A DNA stretch of 64,000 bases. Source: Methylotenera sp. (lineage in GTDB: Bacteria; Pseudomonadota; Gammaproteobacteria; Burkholderiales; Methylophilaceae). The position numbers and the translations under genes are program-made. The notes below the pieces were generated by a model, which was given only the letters and a program-made list of their open reading frames with translations, did no database searches and was not told the origin of the DNA. Of this stretch, positions 16,803 to 27,535 are shown in pieces; the stretch's first letter is position 1, and the number at the start of each line of letters is the position of its first letter. The stretch spans positions 1 through 64,000 of the forward strand of contig JADGRO010000031.1 of the NCBI GenBank assembly GCA_017880905.1. The letters run 5' to 3'.

Positions 16803-17450
16803 TTAGTTCTCCTTCACTAACAATGATTGGATTTCCGCAAACACATTATGAAACATAGCCTCGGTCAATCTGCGCGTTTGTGTGTTGTAACGGCTGCAAT
16901 GGTAACTATCTACCAAAATTTGGTCATTGGGAAGCTTATGTTGCGCGGCATGGCCAAATTTATAATCTTTGATTTTTAGACCAAATGCTTTCAACACCGC
17001 TAAATGCGCAACATTCCCCAACGCTAAAATGACGCTATTTGTTGTTAAATTCTGCAATTCTGCTGCTAAAAACTGATTACATGTCGTTATCTCCTCTGGA
17101 AGAGGTTTGTTTTCCGGTGGCAAACATTTCACCGCGTTACTAATACGGCAATTGATAAGACGTAAGGGATCATCTGCCGAAACGGATTGCGACTGCGTGG
17201 CAAAGCCGAATTTATGCAGCGTTTCGTATAGCAGCACGCCTGCATGGTCGCCCGTAAACGGCCTGCCAGTTCTGTTTGCGCCGTGCATGCCAGGCGCTAG
17301 ACCTACAATAATCAACTTGGCATTAGCATCGCCAAACTGCGGTACAGGTTTGCAAAAGTAGGTTGGATTTTTTACTTTAACATTATCTAAAAAAGTTGCT
17401 AGCCGCGTACATTGGCGGCAATCGATGTCGAACGTAGGTCTAATGGTCAT
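16803..17450 (-). CDS. uracil-DNA glycosylase, family 4/5 type
   Basis: Removes uracil and possibly other deaminated bases from DNA. About 215 residues with an N-terminal CRQC pair and YFCKPVP for an iron-sulfur cluster. Motif 1 is GLAPGMHGANRTGRPFTGD and the distal motif is DSYHCSRYN, which fit family 5 (UdgB) better than family 4. Family 5 lacks the polar catalytic residue in motif 1, as here (GLAPG). The ATG at 17450, 4 bases past the CDF gene stop, is preferred to an overlapping ATG at 17468 that has no ribosome site. Confidence 0.88.
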   Translation of the reverse strand: MTIRPTFDIDCRQCTRLATFLDNVKVKNPTYFCKPVPQFGDANAKLIIVGLAPGMHGANRTGRPFTGDHAGVLLYETLHKFGFATQSQSVSADDPLRLINCRISNAVKCLPPENKPLPEEITTCNQFLAAELQNLTTNSVILALGNVAHLAVLKAFGLKIKDYKFGHAAQHKLPNDQILVDSYHCSRYNTQTRRLTEAMFHNVFAEIQSLLVKEN

Positions 17451-17454
17451 ATGG

Positions 17455-18099
17455 CTAGCGGTTTCCATGCAGTGTGTACCAAATATCTTTGATTAATTTC
17501 AAGGTCACTATCAATATCAACACAGAAATAAAAATGGATAGAAGCGGATCTATCGGCAACCAGCCTGTGAAATAAATCACCGCGCCCGCCGCCAGTGCAG
17601 CGACAGAGCCTAACAAATCACCCAACACATGCAAAAATGCAGCGCGACGATTGTGATTTTTGTTGCCATCTTCTTGGTGATGCAACAGTTTTGCCACAAC
17701 GATATTCACCACGAGTCCAATAAAAGCAATTAGCATCACATATCCGCCTGTAACGTCATGCGGGGTCTTAAGACGATGTGCAGCTTCAATGATAATATAA
17801 ATCACCACCATCACCATTAAAACAGCGTTGATAATTGAAGCTGTAATTTCAATGTGGCTTTGCCCACTAGCATGTTTTTTACTGTGGGGCTTTGAAGCAT
17901 GATGCGATGCATACATCGCCAAACCTAATGCAAACACATCAGAAAACATATGCCACGCATCGCCCAACAGCGCGAGTGATTGTGTCCAAATACCTCCTGC
18001 CAGCTCGATAAAAGCAAAAACAAGTATCAACAAGAATGGGAAAAGAAATGGATTATTGTGAGAGTGGTCATTTTCAATCTGATGTTGGTGCTTACTCAT
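17455..18099 (-). CDS. short CDF-family cation efflux protein
   Basis: About 214 residues from the ATG at 18099 (AAGG upstream); an in-frame ATG at 18138 is the alternative. His-rich N-terminus (KHQHQIENDHSHNN), then six predicted helices. TM2 keeps HMFSDVFALG and TM5 has HVLGDLLGS, the metal-site H/D residues of zinc-type CDF transporters. The protein ends directly after TM6, without the roughly 80-residue cytoplasmic domain of CzcD/ZitB. It probably exports zinc or a similar divalent cation. Four bases from the downstream glycosylase gene. Confidence 0.85.
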   Translation of the reverse strand: MSKHQHQIENDHSHNNPFLFPFLLILVFAFIELAGGIWTQSLALLGDAWHMFSDVFALGLAMYASHHASKPHSKKHASGQSHIEITASIINAVLMVMVVIYIIIEAAHRLKTPHDVTGGYVMLIAFIGLVVNIVVAKLLHHQEDGNKNHNRRAAFLHVLGDLLGSVAALAAGAVIYFTGWLPIDPLLSIFISVLILIVTLKLIKDIWYTLHGNR

Positions 18100-18195
18100 G
18101 AGACCTTCTGTTAATTTTGGGCTTAAATAATTTGCCAATCATACAAGAAAATAGGCCGTTCTCGCCTATAATTTCGCCATGTTCAGTGATTTTAA

Positions 18196-19041
18196 ATGTT
18201 AAGTTATCGCCACGCCTTTCATGCGGGCAATCATGCCGATGTGCTTAAACACTACATATTAAGCCTAGTGCTGGATTACATGAATCAAAAGGATAAGCCT
18301 TACTGGGTGATTGATACGCATGCGGGCGCGGGCATGTATGCACTGACGAGTGAGTTTGCACAAAAAAATGCCGAGTTTCAAACGAGTATAACAAGGCTTT
18401 TTGATGCGAAAAACTTACCGGGATCACTTGCTAATTTTGTTGAAATAATAAAAAAATATAATAAAAACAATCAATTAAAATTTTACCCTGGCTCACCCAA
18501 AATTGCTGAAGCGCTTTTGCGCAATGATGACAAAATGCGTCTGTTTGAGTTACATCCGAATGATTGCAAACTGCTGGTAGAAAATTTCGTGGGTAAAGGC
18601 AAACAAACCAAGATTGAAATGCAGGATGGTTTTGCTGGCATCAAAGCCTGCCTGCCACCGCCCACCAAACGTGCCGTAATTCTGATAGACCCACCCTATG
18701 AGCTTAAAGATGATTATAAACGCGTTGTAGATTGCATTAAAGACAGTCTCAAGAGTTTTGCGACTGGCACTTACATTATTTGGTACCCACTATTGCAGCG
18801 CCCAGAACCTGCAAAAATGATAGAAAGATTAATGAACTTGAATATACCTGATTGGTTACATGTAGAAATGTCGGTTCAAGCGCCACCTTCAGAAGGTTTT
18901 GGCATGCATGGCAGCGGCTTATTTATTATCAACCCACCGTGGACATTGCCAGGTATATTAAATGAAAGCATGCCTGTGCTGGCTCAATTGTTGGCTTTGG
19001 ACGATACTGCTGAGTTTCGAATTACAAGCCAGATTTCATAA
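18196..19041 (+). CDS. rlmJ: 23S rRNA (adenine(2030)-N6)-methyltransferase
   Basis: 281 residues, the usual length. It starts MLSYRHAFHAGNHADVLKH, the family hallmark, then DTHAGAGMY (SAM site) and the N6-adenine motif IDPPYE. It methylates A2030 of 23S rRNA. The ATG at 18196 has only a weak ribosome site. A 6-bp hairpin (ATAGGC 18151-18156 / GCCTAT 18164-18169) lies in the short gap to the divergent CDF gene. Confidence 0.96.
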   Translation: MLSYRHAFHAGNHADVLKHYILSLVLDYMNQKDKPYWVIDTHAGAGMYALTSEFAQKNAEFQTSITRLFDAKNLPGSLANFVEIIKKYNKNNQLKFYPGSPKIAEALLRNDDKMRLFELHPNDCKLLVENFVGKGKQTKIEMQDGFAGIKACLPPPTKRAVILIDPPYELKDDYKRVVDCIKDSLKSFATGTYIIWYPLLQRPEPAKMIERLMNLNIPDWLHVEMSVQAPPSEGFGMHGSGLFIINPPWTLPGILNESMPVLAQLLALDDTAEFRITSQIS

Positions 19042-19056
19042 AATAAAACTAGCCAC

Positions 19057-19479
19057 TTAAACCAAGCTGCCAATTACATAGCCAATGACAATGCCCGTGA
19101 TGAGCGCAATGGTCACCGCGCGATAAGTAAGCACATCTTTAGAATAACCACGTTTTATGGCGACAAATGAAACCAAATATCCAATAGCATTTAACAGCCA
19201 GATGATAGATAAACTAAGGACTTTAACCAATATTGGGCCAATAATTGGCACTAATGTGATGATGCCGAGTACCCAAGCGAGTAGATGGGATAGCCCTGCA
19301 AACAACAACACACCAGTGGTAACCGCCTTAGCGTGCCATCCAAAATGCCAAGCTGCAACAGTAACGCCTGCAAGCAGAACGCCTAGTGGCAACATGATTT
19401 TCCAAGCGCCGCGCTTTACAGGAGGTACTATAGCCTCTTGGTTGAATATTTTAGGGATTTCTGGTATTTGCGGCTTCAT
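19057..19479 (-). CDS. inner-membrane protein of unknown function
   Basis: 140 residues. A proline-rich N-terminus (1-25) is followed by four likely membrane segments (about 28-46, 52-72, 80-104, 118-138) joined by short loops, one holding IKRGYSKD. No motif recognised. It ends 15 bases from the convergent rlmJ and begins 18 bases after acnB on the same strand, so it may ride on the acnB transcript. Confidence 0.65.
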   Translation of the reverse strand: MKPQIPEIPKIFNQEAIVPPVKRGAWKIMLPLGVLLAGVTVAAWHFGWHAKAVTTGVLLFAGLSHLLAWVLGIITLVPIIGPILVKVLSLSIIWLLNAIGYLVSFVAIKRGYSKDVLTYRAVTIALITGIVIGYVIGSLV

Positions 19480-19497
19480 CTCACTAAAAATCAGCCA

Positions 19498-22086
19498 TTA
19501 TTCAGCATGTTCTGCAATTGGGATGACTTTCTTCACTTTACCATCGCGCAAGGTTTCCAGCGCCGCTTTATATTCGGTCATTTGGTCAAAATTCAAATAT
19601 TTGTAAATATTAGCTACATCGCTCAGTTTATTGCCGACGGTTTCCATGTATTCGGCATGGCTAGGCATGCGGCCAAGTTTTGCACACACGGCGGCTAGCT
19701 CGGCTGAACCCAAGTAAACACGGGCATCTCGACCCATGCGATTATCAAAGTTGCGGGTACTGGTCGAAAAAACTGTCGCTTTATCTGCCACGCGCGCTTG
19801 GTTGCCCATGCAGAGCGAACAGCCTGGCACTTCGGTACGCGCCCCTGCGATACCGAACACAGAATACACACCCTCATCTCTAAGTTGCGCCTCATCCATA
19901 CGCGTTGGCGGCGCAATCCAAAGACGTGTCGGGATATTACCTGTGCCTTCAAGCACCTTCGCTGCTGCGCGGTAATGGCCAATATTAGTCATGCAGCTGC
20001 CAATAAATACTTCATCAATTTTATCGCCCACCACAGCTGACATCGGTTTGATGTCATCTGGGTCGTTCGGGCAAGCTACCAGTGGCTCTTTGATTTCATT
20101 CAAATCAATGGTTATTACATGCGCATATTCTGCGTCTTTGTCGGGTTGCAATAATTCAGGTTTCGCCAACCAAGCTTGCATGTTATCGATACGGCGTTGC
20201 AAGGTACGTGCATCTTCATAATCGTTTTCGATCATGTTTTGCATCAGCACTATGTTGGAGTTTAGAAACTCAATTACGGGCTCTTTGTTAAGTAATACCG
20301 TACAACCATTAGCAGAGCGCTCCGCAGAAGCATCGGCAAACTCAAACGCTTGTTCTACTTTTAAATCGGGCAAACCTTCAATTTCTAAAATTCTGCCGTT
20401 AAACACGTTCTTTTTACCTTGCTTGCCAACCGTCAAAGTGCCTTCTTGTATCGCCGCATAAGGTATGGCATTCACCAGATCGCGCAAGGTGATGCCAGGC
20501 TGCATTTTGCCTTTAAAGCGCACCAATACTGATTCTGGCATATCAAGCGGCATGGCACCTGTAGCGGCGGCAAACGCCACCAACCCAGAACCTGCAGGGA
20601 ATGAAATACCAATTGGGAAACGTGTGTGTGAATCGCCGCCAGTACCAACGGTATCAGGCAAAATCATACGATTCAACCAAGAATGAATTACGCCATCGCC
20701 CGGGCGCAAAGAAACCCCGCCACGGCTACTCATAAATTCGGGCAACTCATGTTGTAACTTAATATCCACAGGCTTTGGGTAGGCCGCAGTATGGCAGAAA
20801 CTTTGCATGACCAAATCGCTGCTAAAACCCAGGCAGGCAAGCTCTTTCAATTCATCGCGTGTCATGCCACCGGTAGTGTCTTGCGAGCCTACCGTAGTTG
20901 CTTTGGGCTCACAATAAGTACTAGGGCGAACACCAGCTACGCCACAAGCCCTGCCCACCATTTTTTGTGCGAGGGTGTAGCCTTTGTTTGATGACTTGGC
21001 TGGAATTGCCTTGATAAACGCTTGCGTCTCACCCAAACATAACGCCTTACGTGCGTTTGCAGTTAAACCGCGACCAATAATCAGTGGAATGCGACCGCCA
21101 GCGCGCACTTCATCGGGCATAGTGATTGGTAAAAGCTCGAAACCAGAAATGATTTCAGCCGCCTCATTCAACACTTTGCCTTCATACGGCTTAATCACAA
21201 TCACATCACCAGTGTGCATTTTCGAAACATCACATTGAACCGGTAACGCGCCGGAATCTTCCGCCGTGTTAAAGAAAATAGGCGCAATTTTTCCACCTAA
21301 AATCACACCGCCTGTACGCTTGTTGGGAATATTCGGAATATCATTGCCCATAAACCACTGCAATGAGTTAATCGCTGACTTACGTGATGAGCCGGTGCCG
21401 ACAATATCGCCCACATAAGCCAGCGGCAAGCCTTTGGCTTTGAGTTTTTCGATGATATTCAATCCATCTGGCATTTTGTTCACCAGCATGGCATTGGCGT
21501 GTAGCGGAATATCCGGGCGACTCCACGCCTCTTGCGCGGGACTTAAGTCATCGGTATTGGTTTCGCCTTCCACCTTAAATACCACCATTTTAATTTCGGC
21601 TTGCAAGGCAGGTTTAGATGTAAACCACTCGGCATTTGCCCAAGATTGTATCAATTTTTTAGCGTGTACATTACCAGCTTTCATTAACACATCCACATCG
21701 TGAAACGCGTCAAACATTAAAATCGTATTACTCAATGCTTTGACAGCGTGTTCCGCCATTGGCGTATTTAGCAATGCTACTAGTGCCTGTACGTTGTAAC
21801 CGCCTAACATCGTACCTAAAAGCTGCACGGCTTTTTCTGGGCTAATTAATGGTGATTTGGCAGTGCTTTTAGCAAGGTCTGCCAAAAACGCCGCTTTTAC
21901 ATAAGCCGCTTGATCAACCCCTGCTGGAGTACGATTTTCGAGCAAATCAACGAGTAAGGCCTGTTCGCCTTTTGGTGGATTTTTAAGCAATTCAACCAGC
22001 AATGCCACTTGCTCAGCGTTTAGCGGCAACGGAGGGAGTTTAAGTTCGGCACGTTCTTGCACATGCGCTCGGTAAGCGTTTAACAT
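19498..22086 (-). CDS. acnB: aconitate hydratase B
   Basis: Isomerises citrate and isocitrate and, in many bacteria, hydrates 2-methyl-cis-aconitate of the methylcitrate cycle. 862 residues, normal for AcnB (865 in E. coli). The N-terminal HEAT-like domain has [13 protein letters not shown] and [12 protein letters not shown]. The 4Fe-4S ligands are in [11 protein letters not shown] and CSLCMGNQA. It lies 35 bases after an EF-hand gene and about 2 kb downstream of the sdh-fumA block on the same strand. Confidence 0.98.
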   Translation of the reverse strand: MLNAYRAHVQERAELKLPPLPLNAEQVALLVELLKNPPKGEQALLVDLLENRTPAGVDQAAYVKAAFLADLAKSTAKSPLISPEKAVQLLGTMLGGYNVQALVALLNTPMAEHAVKALSNTILMFDAFHDVDVLMKAGNVHAKKLIQSWANAEWFTSKPALQAEIKMVVFKVEGETNTDDLSPAQEAWSRPDIPLHANAMLVNKMPDGLNIIEKLKAKGLPLAYVGDIVGTGSSRKSAINSLQWFMGNDIPNIPNKRTGGVILGGKIAPIFFNTAEDSGALPVQCDVSKMHTGDVIVIKPYEGKVLNEAAEIISGFELLPITMPDEVRAGGRIPLIIGRGLTANARKALCLGETQAFIKAIPAKSSNKGYTLAQKMVGRACGVAGVRPSTYCEPKATTVGSQDTTGGMTRDELKELACLGFSSDLVMQSFCHTAAYPKPVDIKLQHELPEFMSSRGGVSLRPGDGVIHSWLNRMILPDTVGTGGDSHTRFPIGISFPAGSGLVAFAAATGAMPLDMPESVLVRFKGKMQPGITLRDLVNAIPYAAIQEGTLTVGKQGKKNVFNGRILEIEGLPDLKVEQAFEFADASAERSANGCTVLLNKEPVIEFLNSNIVLMQNMIENDYEDARTLQRRIDNMQAWLAKPELLQPDKDAEYAHVITIDLNEIKEPLVACPNDPDDIKPMSAVVGDKIDEVFIGSCMTNIGHYRAAAKVLEGTGNIPTRLWIAPPTRMDEAQLRDEGVYSVFGIAGARTEVPGCSLCMGNQARVADKATVFSTSTRNFDNRMGRDARVYLGSAELAAVCAKLGRMPSHAEYMETVGNKLSDVANIYKYLNFDQMTEYKAALETLRDGKVKKVIPIAEHAE

Positions 22087-22121
22087 TTTTACTCTTTACA
22101 AATTACTTAAAATAATTCTAA

Positions 22122-22451
22122 CTAGTTGCGTATGTCAAGTGGGTTACTCTTGTCTACGTACAGCTCTTTCGCAAATGGCGTCGTGCATGTGGTGCCTCTA
22201 GAAGTCAATTCCCATCTATCCAACAGTGCTTTTTCGTAACCTTTGCCGTGTTTCAGTTCCAAAAACGCGCGCACTTCAAGCACATCGGCAAAGCCATTTT
22301 TATCAGTATCCATTGCAGTGATATTATCTTCCACAGATGGCCCAGTATATCGGCCCTCTTTATCGGTGAGATAGCCTAGCACGTCTTCAGCATTAGCTGC
22401 TGTAACTGTAAACATAAAGCAAATTAAAGTAATAATTTTCACATTTATCAT
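22122..22451 (-). CDS. secreted protein with one EF-hand
   Basis: 109 residues. A signal peptide (about 1-21, ending TAANA) is followed by one canonical EF-hand loop, DTDKNGFADVLE (about 48-59), with acidic or Asn residues at positions 1, 3, 5, 9 and Glu at 12, suggesting calcium binding in the periplasm. The rest (ELKHGKGYEKALLDRWEL) matches no family I recognise. It sits between fumA and acnB on the same strand with 47- and 35-base gaps. Confidence 0.7.
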   Translation of the reverse strand: MINVKIITLICFMFTVTAANAEDVLGYLTDKEGRYTGPSVEDNITAMDTDKNGFADVLEVRAFLELKHGKGYEKALLDRWELTSRGTTCTTPFAKELYVDKSNPLDIRN

Positions 22452-22498
22452 GCAACAATTATGACTGAAATTGATACAGAAAGTGCAACTTAACTAAT

Positions 22499-24040
22499 TT
22501 AAGGCACACTGTGTATTTCTATTGCTTGATGCCGTGCAATCTTTTCTTTCCAAAGTGCAGGGCCAGTTTTATGCACCGATTCACCTGTCGCGCTCACTGC
22601 AACCGTCACGGGCATATCCACCACTTCAAATTCGTAAATCGCCTCCATGCCTAAATCGGCAAACGCCACCACACGCGATCTTTTAATGGCTTTGCTCACC
22701 AAATACGCAGCGCCGCCTACGGCCATTAAATACACTGACTTGTGCTTTGCAATTACCACTAATGCTTCGTCGCCGCGCTCTGCCTTGCCGATTGAGCCAA
22801 GCAAGCCAGTTTGGCCTAACATTATCTCAGAGTAACTATCCATGCGCGTGGCGGTAGTTGGGCCTGCTGGGCCAACTACTTCGTCACGCACCGCATCAAC
22901 AGGGCCAACGTAATAAATAAAACGATTAGTAAAATCCACTGGCAATTTTTCGCCTTTTGCCAACATGGCAGCTATTCTTTTGTGAGCAGAATCGCGACCG
23001 GTCAAAATTTTACCGCTCAATAAAAGCGTTTCGCCGGCTTGCCAATTGGCTATATCGACTTTAGTGAGTGATTCTAAATTCACGCGCTTGGCCTGTGCGC
23101 TGGGCGCCCAATGCACGTCTGGGTAAATACTTAAGTCTGGCAGCGCGAGTTCTGCCGCACCTGTGCCATCTAGCATAAAGTGAATATGGCGCGTTGCCGC
23201 ACAATTAGGGATAATCGCCACGGGCAAAGAAGCAGAATGAGTCGGGTAATCTAAAATTTTCACGTCTAAAACCGTAGTCAACCCTCCCAAACCTTGTGCA
23301 CCAATGCCCAAGTTATTCACTTTATCATAAATCTCTAAACGCAATTCTTCGATTCTATTAAGCTTTTCTTTATTCTGGCTTTTCGCTTTGAGCTCATGCA
23401 TATTTATCGGCTGCATCAGCGATTCTTTGGCCAAAATCATGGCTTTTTCAGCACTACCGCCAATGCCAATGCCCAACATGCCAGGCGGACACCAGCCCGC
23501 ACCCATGGTTGGCACGGTTTCCAAAATCCAATCTACAATACTGTCATTTGGGTTAAGCATCGCAAGCTTGGCTTTATTCTCAGAACCGCCGCCTTTTGCC
23601 GCAATCTTCACCTCCACTTTATCACCATGTACTAATTCCACGTGCGTGACGGCTGGCGTATTGTCTTTGGTGTTTTTGCGAGTACCTGCAGGGTCGTTCA
23701 CTATTGAAGCGCGTAGCTTGTTCTCTGGCAGCAAATAAGCACGCCGTACACCTTCATTCACCATTTCCTCTAACGACAAATCACCTTCAAGGCGCACACT
23801 CATGCCCACCTTAACAAACGCGACGACAATGCCTGTATCCTGACAAATCGGACGTTTACCTTCAGCGCACATGCGTGAATTAGTGAGAATTTGCGCAATT
23901 GCGTCTTTTGCGGCAGGTGATTGCTCTAGCTTGTAGGCTGCACTTAAAGCCTGAATATAATCAGCGGGATGATAGTACGAAATATATTGCAAGGCATCTT
24001 GAATGCTTTGAATAAAGTCAGCTTGTTTTACTATAGTCAT
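22499..24040 (-). CDS. fumA: fumarate hydratase class I
   Basis: Iron-sulfur fumarase converting fumarate to malate. 513 residues in one chain. Family features include KRPICQDTG with a cluster cysteine, GGGSENKAKL, GIGGSAEKAM and the C-terminal beta-domain segments VGPAGPTTATRMD and MAVGGAAYLVSKAIK. The ATG overlaps the sdhE stop by 4 bases, so translation is coupled. Last gene of the gntR-malic enzyme-sdh operon. Confidence 0.97.
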   Translation of the reverse strand: MTIVKQADFIQSIQDALQYISYYHPADYIQALSAAYKLEQSPAAKDAIAQILTNSRMCAEGKRPICQDTGIVVAFVKVGMSVRLEGDLSLEEMVNEGVRRAYLLPENKLRASIVNDPAGTRKNTKDNTPAVTHVELVHGDKVEVKIAAKGGGSENKAKLAMLNPNDSIVDWILETVPTMGAGWCPPGMLGIGIGGSAEKAMILAKESLMQPINMHELKAKSQNKEKLNRIEELRLEIYDKVNNLGIGAQGLGGLTTVLDVKILDYPTHSASLPVAIIPNCAATRHIHFMLDGTGAAELALPDLSIYPDVHWAPSAQAKRVNLESLTKVDIANWQAGETLLLSGKILTGRDSAHKRIAAMLAKGEKLPVDFTNRFIYYVGPVDAVRDEVVGPAGPTTATRMDSYSEIMLGQTGLLGSIGKAERGDEALVVIAKHKSVYLMAVGGAAYLVSKAIKRSRVVAFADLGMEAIYEFEVVDMPVTVAVSATGESVHKTGPALWKEKIARHQAIEIHSVP

Positions 24041-24306
24041 AAAACTCTCATTTTGTGCAGCACCGTTTGTATCTCTGTATCGCTATGTGTCATGTTAGCA
24101 TCACATACCAGTAGCCAAAAATCATTGTCTGGCAGGTCCAAAAGTTCATCAAACGCTTGTAATTCACCCAAAGTGAGTTGATTAAAGTGCTGCGTAATAA
24201 AGCGTTGCAACACAATATCCAGCTCCAGCATGCCGCGTCTGCAACGCCAAGCCAGCCGCCTTTGCTGAATATTTTTTTGGGCATCTTTCATGTTTTCGGT
24301 ATTCAT
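24037..24306 (-). CDS. sdhE: SdhE, FAD assembly factor for succinate dehydrogenase
   Basis: 89 residues of the SdhE/YgfY (DUF339) family, which helps attach FAD covalently to SdhA. The conserved RRGM-E box is present as RCRRGMLELD, with DLPDNDFW further on. It overlaps sdhB upstream and fumA downstream by 4 bases each. In many betaproteobacteria sdhE precedes gltA; here fumA takes that place. Confidence 0.95.
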   Translation of the reverse strand: MNTENMKDAQKNIQQRRLAWRCRRGMLELDIVLQRFITQHFNQLTLGELQAFDELLDLPDNDFWLLVCDANMTHSDTEIQTVLHKMRVL

Positions 24307-25040
24307 ATTGATTTAATTGCGATTTGTTTTTTTGTGGTTTTGGTTTCACGCGCACGCTCAATCTTTAAGTCTTTGATATTGGCAATCGCGGCATTGGGGT
24401 TGAGCTTTTTCGGGCACACTTCCACGCAATTCATAATGTTGTGGCAACGATATAAACGATACGGATCCTCTAGATTTTCTAACCGTTCTTCAGTCGCTTG
24501 ATCGCGCGAATCCATAATAAATCGGTTGGCCTGTAATAAGCCTGCAGGTCCGACAAACTTATCTGGGTTCCACCAAAAACTTGGGCACGATGTCGTACAT
24601 GCGCCGCATAAAATACATTCGTACAAACCATCCAATTTGGCACGGTCTTCCGGACTTTGCAAGCGCTCGGTTTCTGGCAATGGATCGTTATTGACAAGAT
24701 ACGGTTTTACCGAGTTGTAATGCTCAAAAAACTGCGTCATATCCACAACCAAATCACGAATAACGGGCAAACCAGGCATAGGGCGCAGCACCACTGGCTC
24801 TGCTAAATCAATCAGCTTGGTAATGCAGGCCAAGCCGTTTTTACCATTGATATTCATCGCGTCGCTGCCACACACGCCTTCGCGGCACGATTTACGCAAA
24901 CTCAAGGTGTCGTCATGCTCTTTAATGCGAATCAGCGCATCCAACAACATGTGGTCTTCATCATGCAGTTCGATGTCGTAATCCTGCATGTAGGGCTTTT
25001 TGTCGACGTCTGGGTTGTATCTATATACTGAAAATTTCAT
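24303..25040 (-). CDS. sdhB: succinate dehydrogenase iron-sulfur subunit
   Basis: 245 residues carrying three clusters: 2Fe-2S ligands in CREGVCGSDAM and the nearby Cys, 4Fe-4S in CILCGACTTSCPS, and 3Fe-4S in CHNIMNCVEVCPK. Passes electrons from SdhA to quinone. It starts directly after the sdhA stop and overlaps sdhE by 4 bases. Confidence 0.98.
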   Translation of the reverse strand: MKFSVYRYNPDVDKKPYMQDYDIELHDEDHMLLDALIRIKEHDDTLSLRKSCREGVCGSDAMNINGKNGLACITKLIDLAEPVVLRPMPGLPVIRDLVVDMTQFFEHYNSVKPYLVNNDPLPETERLQSPEDRAKLDGLYECILCGACTTSCPSFWWNPDKFVGPAGLLQANRFIMDSRDQATEERLENLEDPYRLYRCHNIMNCVEVCPKKLNPNAAIANIKDLKIERARETKTTKKQIAIKSI

Positions 25041-26789
25041 CTAATAAACTCGTTTTTTAGGCTCAAAAGATTCCACAGTAAGTGGTTTTAAACGCACTGA
25101 CTTATAGGTTAACCTATTGTTTTGTTTGTAAAAAAGGGAGTGCTTTAACCACTTTTTATCATCCCGCTCACCAAAATCTTCACGCGCATGTGCGCCACGG
25201 CTTTCAGTACGCGCGTTGGCCGCATGCATGGTCGCAATCGCAACTTCAATCAAGTTATCCAGCTCCAATGCCTCAACACGTGCGGTATTGAACACCTGAC
25301 TTTTATCTTTAATTGTGATGTGTTGCATGCGCTTAGTAACAGCATCAATTTCGCCCACGCCTCTTGCTAATAAATCAGGAAATCTAAACACGCCGCAGTG
25401 AGCTTGCATGGTTTTACGCATGGCACCGCCTACTTCTGCCATATTTTCGCCTTGCGCATTTTCTAAGCGTGCAATGCGTGCCAGTGTCGCATCTGCAGCA
25501 TTATTTGGTAGCGGTTTATGCGCTTTTAGCTGTGCGATTTCTACTACCATTTTATTTCCCGCCGCTTTCCCAAACACAACTAAATCCAACAACGAATTTG
25601 AACCCAGACGATTGGCCCCATGCACCGAAACACAAGCACACTCGCCCACAGCATATAAACCATTCACTGCCTGCTCATTATCAATCACCACTTGACCATC
25701 CAAATTGGTCGGGATGCCACCCATCATATAGTGAGCTGTTGGCACTACGGGTATTGGGTCGTGGATTGGGTCGACATTGGCAAAAGTTTTAGCAATTTCA
25801 CGTATGCCTGGAAGGCGCTTATTGATAATCTCCTCACCCAGATGATCCAATTTTAAATGTACTGCGTCTTTGTTTTTCCCAACGCCGCGACCTTCTTTAA
25901 TTTCGGTGGCCGAAGCACGCGCAATCACGTCGCGACTGGCTAAATCTTTAGCATGCGGTGCATAGCGCTCCATAAATCGCTCGCCTTCAGAATTCACCAA
26001 GTAACCGCCTTCGCCTCTTACACCTTCGGTAATCAGCACGCCGGCATGTAAAACCCCGGTTGGATGAAACTGCCAAAATTCCATATCTTGTAGTGGCAAA
26101 CCTGCACGCGCCGCCATGCCGAGGCCATCGCCTGTATTAATAAACGCGTTGGTGCTGGCCTGAAAGATACGCCCTGCGCCGCCTGTGGCCAGTAGCGTGG
26201 TTTTGGCATGCATGATGTGGATGCTACCCGTTTCAATTTCTAACGCGATTACACCCAGCACATCACCTTCTGCATCGCGAATTAAATCGAGTGCAAACCA
26301 CTCCACAAAAAACTGTGTATTGGCTTGAATATTGCGCTGATAAAGCGTGTGCAGCATGGCGTGACCAGTTCTATCCGCCACTGCACAAGTGCGTGAAATG
26401 GGCGTTTCGCCAAAATTTTTCGTCATGCCTCCAAACGGGCGTTGAAAGATTTTTCCATTGTCTAGCCTATCAAATGGCATGCCAAAATGTTCCAGTTCTA
26501 TGATGGCTTTCGCGGCGTTTTTACACATAAATTCAATTGCATCTTGGTCGCCCAAAAAGTCTGAGCCTTTGATGGTGTCGTACATATGCCACAACCATTT
26601 ATCCTCGGCCACATTACCTAAGGCAGCCGCAATACCGCCCTGCGCCGCCACTGTGTGCGAACGAGTTGGAAACACTTTAGATAACACCGCCACCTTTACA
26701 CCAGCCTCCGCCAGCTGTAGCGATGCGCGCAAACCGGCACCACCACCACCAACGATGACCGCATCAAATTGGTGTGTCTCTAAGGCCAT
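25041..26789 (-). CDS. sdhA: succinate dehydrogenase flavoprotein subunit
   Basis: 582 residues; oxidises succinate to fumarate. The dinucleotide fold is at the N-terminus ([12 protein letters not shown]), FAD attaches to the His in [10 protein letters not shown], and active-site segments [15 protein letters not shown] and the C-terminal [13 protein letters not shown] are present. Preceded by sdhD (4-base gap) and followed at once by sdhB. Confidence 0.98.
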   Translation of the reverse strand: MALETHQFDAVIVGGGGAGLRASLQLAEAGVKVAVLSKVFPTRSHTVAAQGGIAAALGNVAEDKWLWHMYDTIKGSDFLGDQDAIEFMCKNAAKAIIELEHFGMPFDRLDNGKIFQRPFGGMTKNFGETPISRTCAVADRTGHAMLHTLYQRNIQANTQFFVEWFALDLIRDAEGDVLGVIALEIETGSIHIMHAKTTLLATGGAGRIFQASTNAFINTGDGLGMAARAGLPLQDMEFWQFHPTGVLHAGVLITEGVRGEGGYLVNSEGERFMERYAPHAKDLASRDVIARASATEIKEGRGVGKNKDAVHLKLDHLGEEIINKRLPGIREIAKTFANVDPIHDPIPVVPTAHYMMGGIPTNLDGQVVIDNEQAVNGLYAVGECACVSVHGANRLGSNSLLDLVVFGKAAGNKMVVEIAQLKAHKPLPNNAADATLARIARLENAQGENMAEVGGAMRKTMQAHCGVFRFPDLLARGVGEIDAVTKRMQHITIKDKSQVFNTARVEALELDNLIEVAIATMHAANARTESRGAHAREDFGERDDKKWLKHSLFYKQNNRLTYKSVRLKPLTVESFEPKKRVY

Positions 26790-26793
26790 TATT

Positions 26794-27141
26794 TTAAATA
26801 TTCCACAAAATAAAACTTACCCAAACCAAATATACCACTAGCAAAATATCCACAATCATTTGCAGATAAGCTCTTAATTTAAGATTATAAATATAATCTT
26901 GAAATACATCACTTACACCTAGCCAAGCATGGATAAAAAGGCTAATAAAAAACAAAAATGTAATTAATCTAAACCACCCTGGTGACACAAAAGCATGCCA
27001 AACATCAAACCCCACAGGTTGCTGAATGGCTAACAAAATAATCAACAGCACAATATAAACCGCCATAATTACAGCAGTTAAGCGCTGCGAAAGCCATAAG
27101 CGCATACCTGGATATTTGTTAGTGAGTAATTGTATTAACAA
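26794..27141 (-). CDS. sdhD: succinate dehydrogenase membrane anchor subunit
   Basis: 115 residues with three transmembrane helices (about 20-40, 55-75, 92-112). The second has the heme-ligand region [13 protein letters not shown] typical of SdhD. Very AT-rich codon use, as usual for a membrane anchor. Six bases after sdhC. Confidence 0.94.
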   Translation of the reverse strand: MLIQLLTNKYPGMRLWLSQRLTAVIMAVYIVLLIILLAIQQPVGFDVWHAFVSPGWFRLITFLFFISLFIHAWLGVSDVFQDYIYNLKLRAYLQMIVDILLVVYLVWVSFILWNI

Positions 27142-27147
27142 AATAAA

Positions 27148-27534
27148 CTACCAAATCACAAAGGCAAAAATCGCCATAGATAAACCTACCAGCCACAGCA
27201 CCACGCGACCAGAAAAACGCGCTTTTTGCAGGCTAGTCATCCAATGAATATCCTGCATTAAATGCCGTAACCCTGCAAAAAAGTGATGAAAAAAAGCCCA
27301 TGCCAACCCAATAAGCACGAGCTTTATAAACCAAGTATTGAGTAATTCTGTGAGTACAAAATAGGTTTCTTTAGAACTTACAGAATGTTGAAATGCCAAC
27401 AAAATAAACGGTAACATCCCGAATAGCGCCATACCTGAAGCACGATGCAGGATAGACACCACCGCATTAATCGGTAAGCGAATAGTAAATAAATTCAGGT
27501 TTTTTGGGCGCTGTTTTAATTTATTTTGGAGCAT
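27148..27534 (-). CDS. sdhC: succinate dehydrogenase cytochrome b556 subunit
   Basis: 128 residues with three helices. The family signature SILHRASGMALF supplies the Ser and Arg of the quinone pocket, and HHFFAGLRHLMQD carries the heme-ligand His. It begins 1 base after the malic enzyme stop, which ties the two into one operon. Confidence 0.95.
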   Translation of the reverse strand: MLQNKLKQRPKNLNLFTIRLPINAVVSILHRASGMALFGMLPFILLAFQHSVSSKETYFVLTELLNTWFIKLVLIGLAWAFFHHFFAGLRHLMQDIHWMTSLQKARFSGRVVLWLVGLSMAIFAFVIW

Positions 27535-27535
27535 A

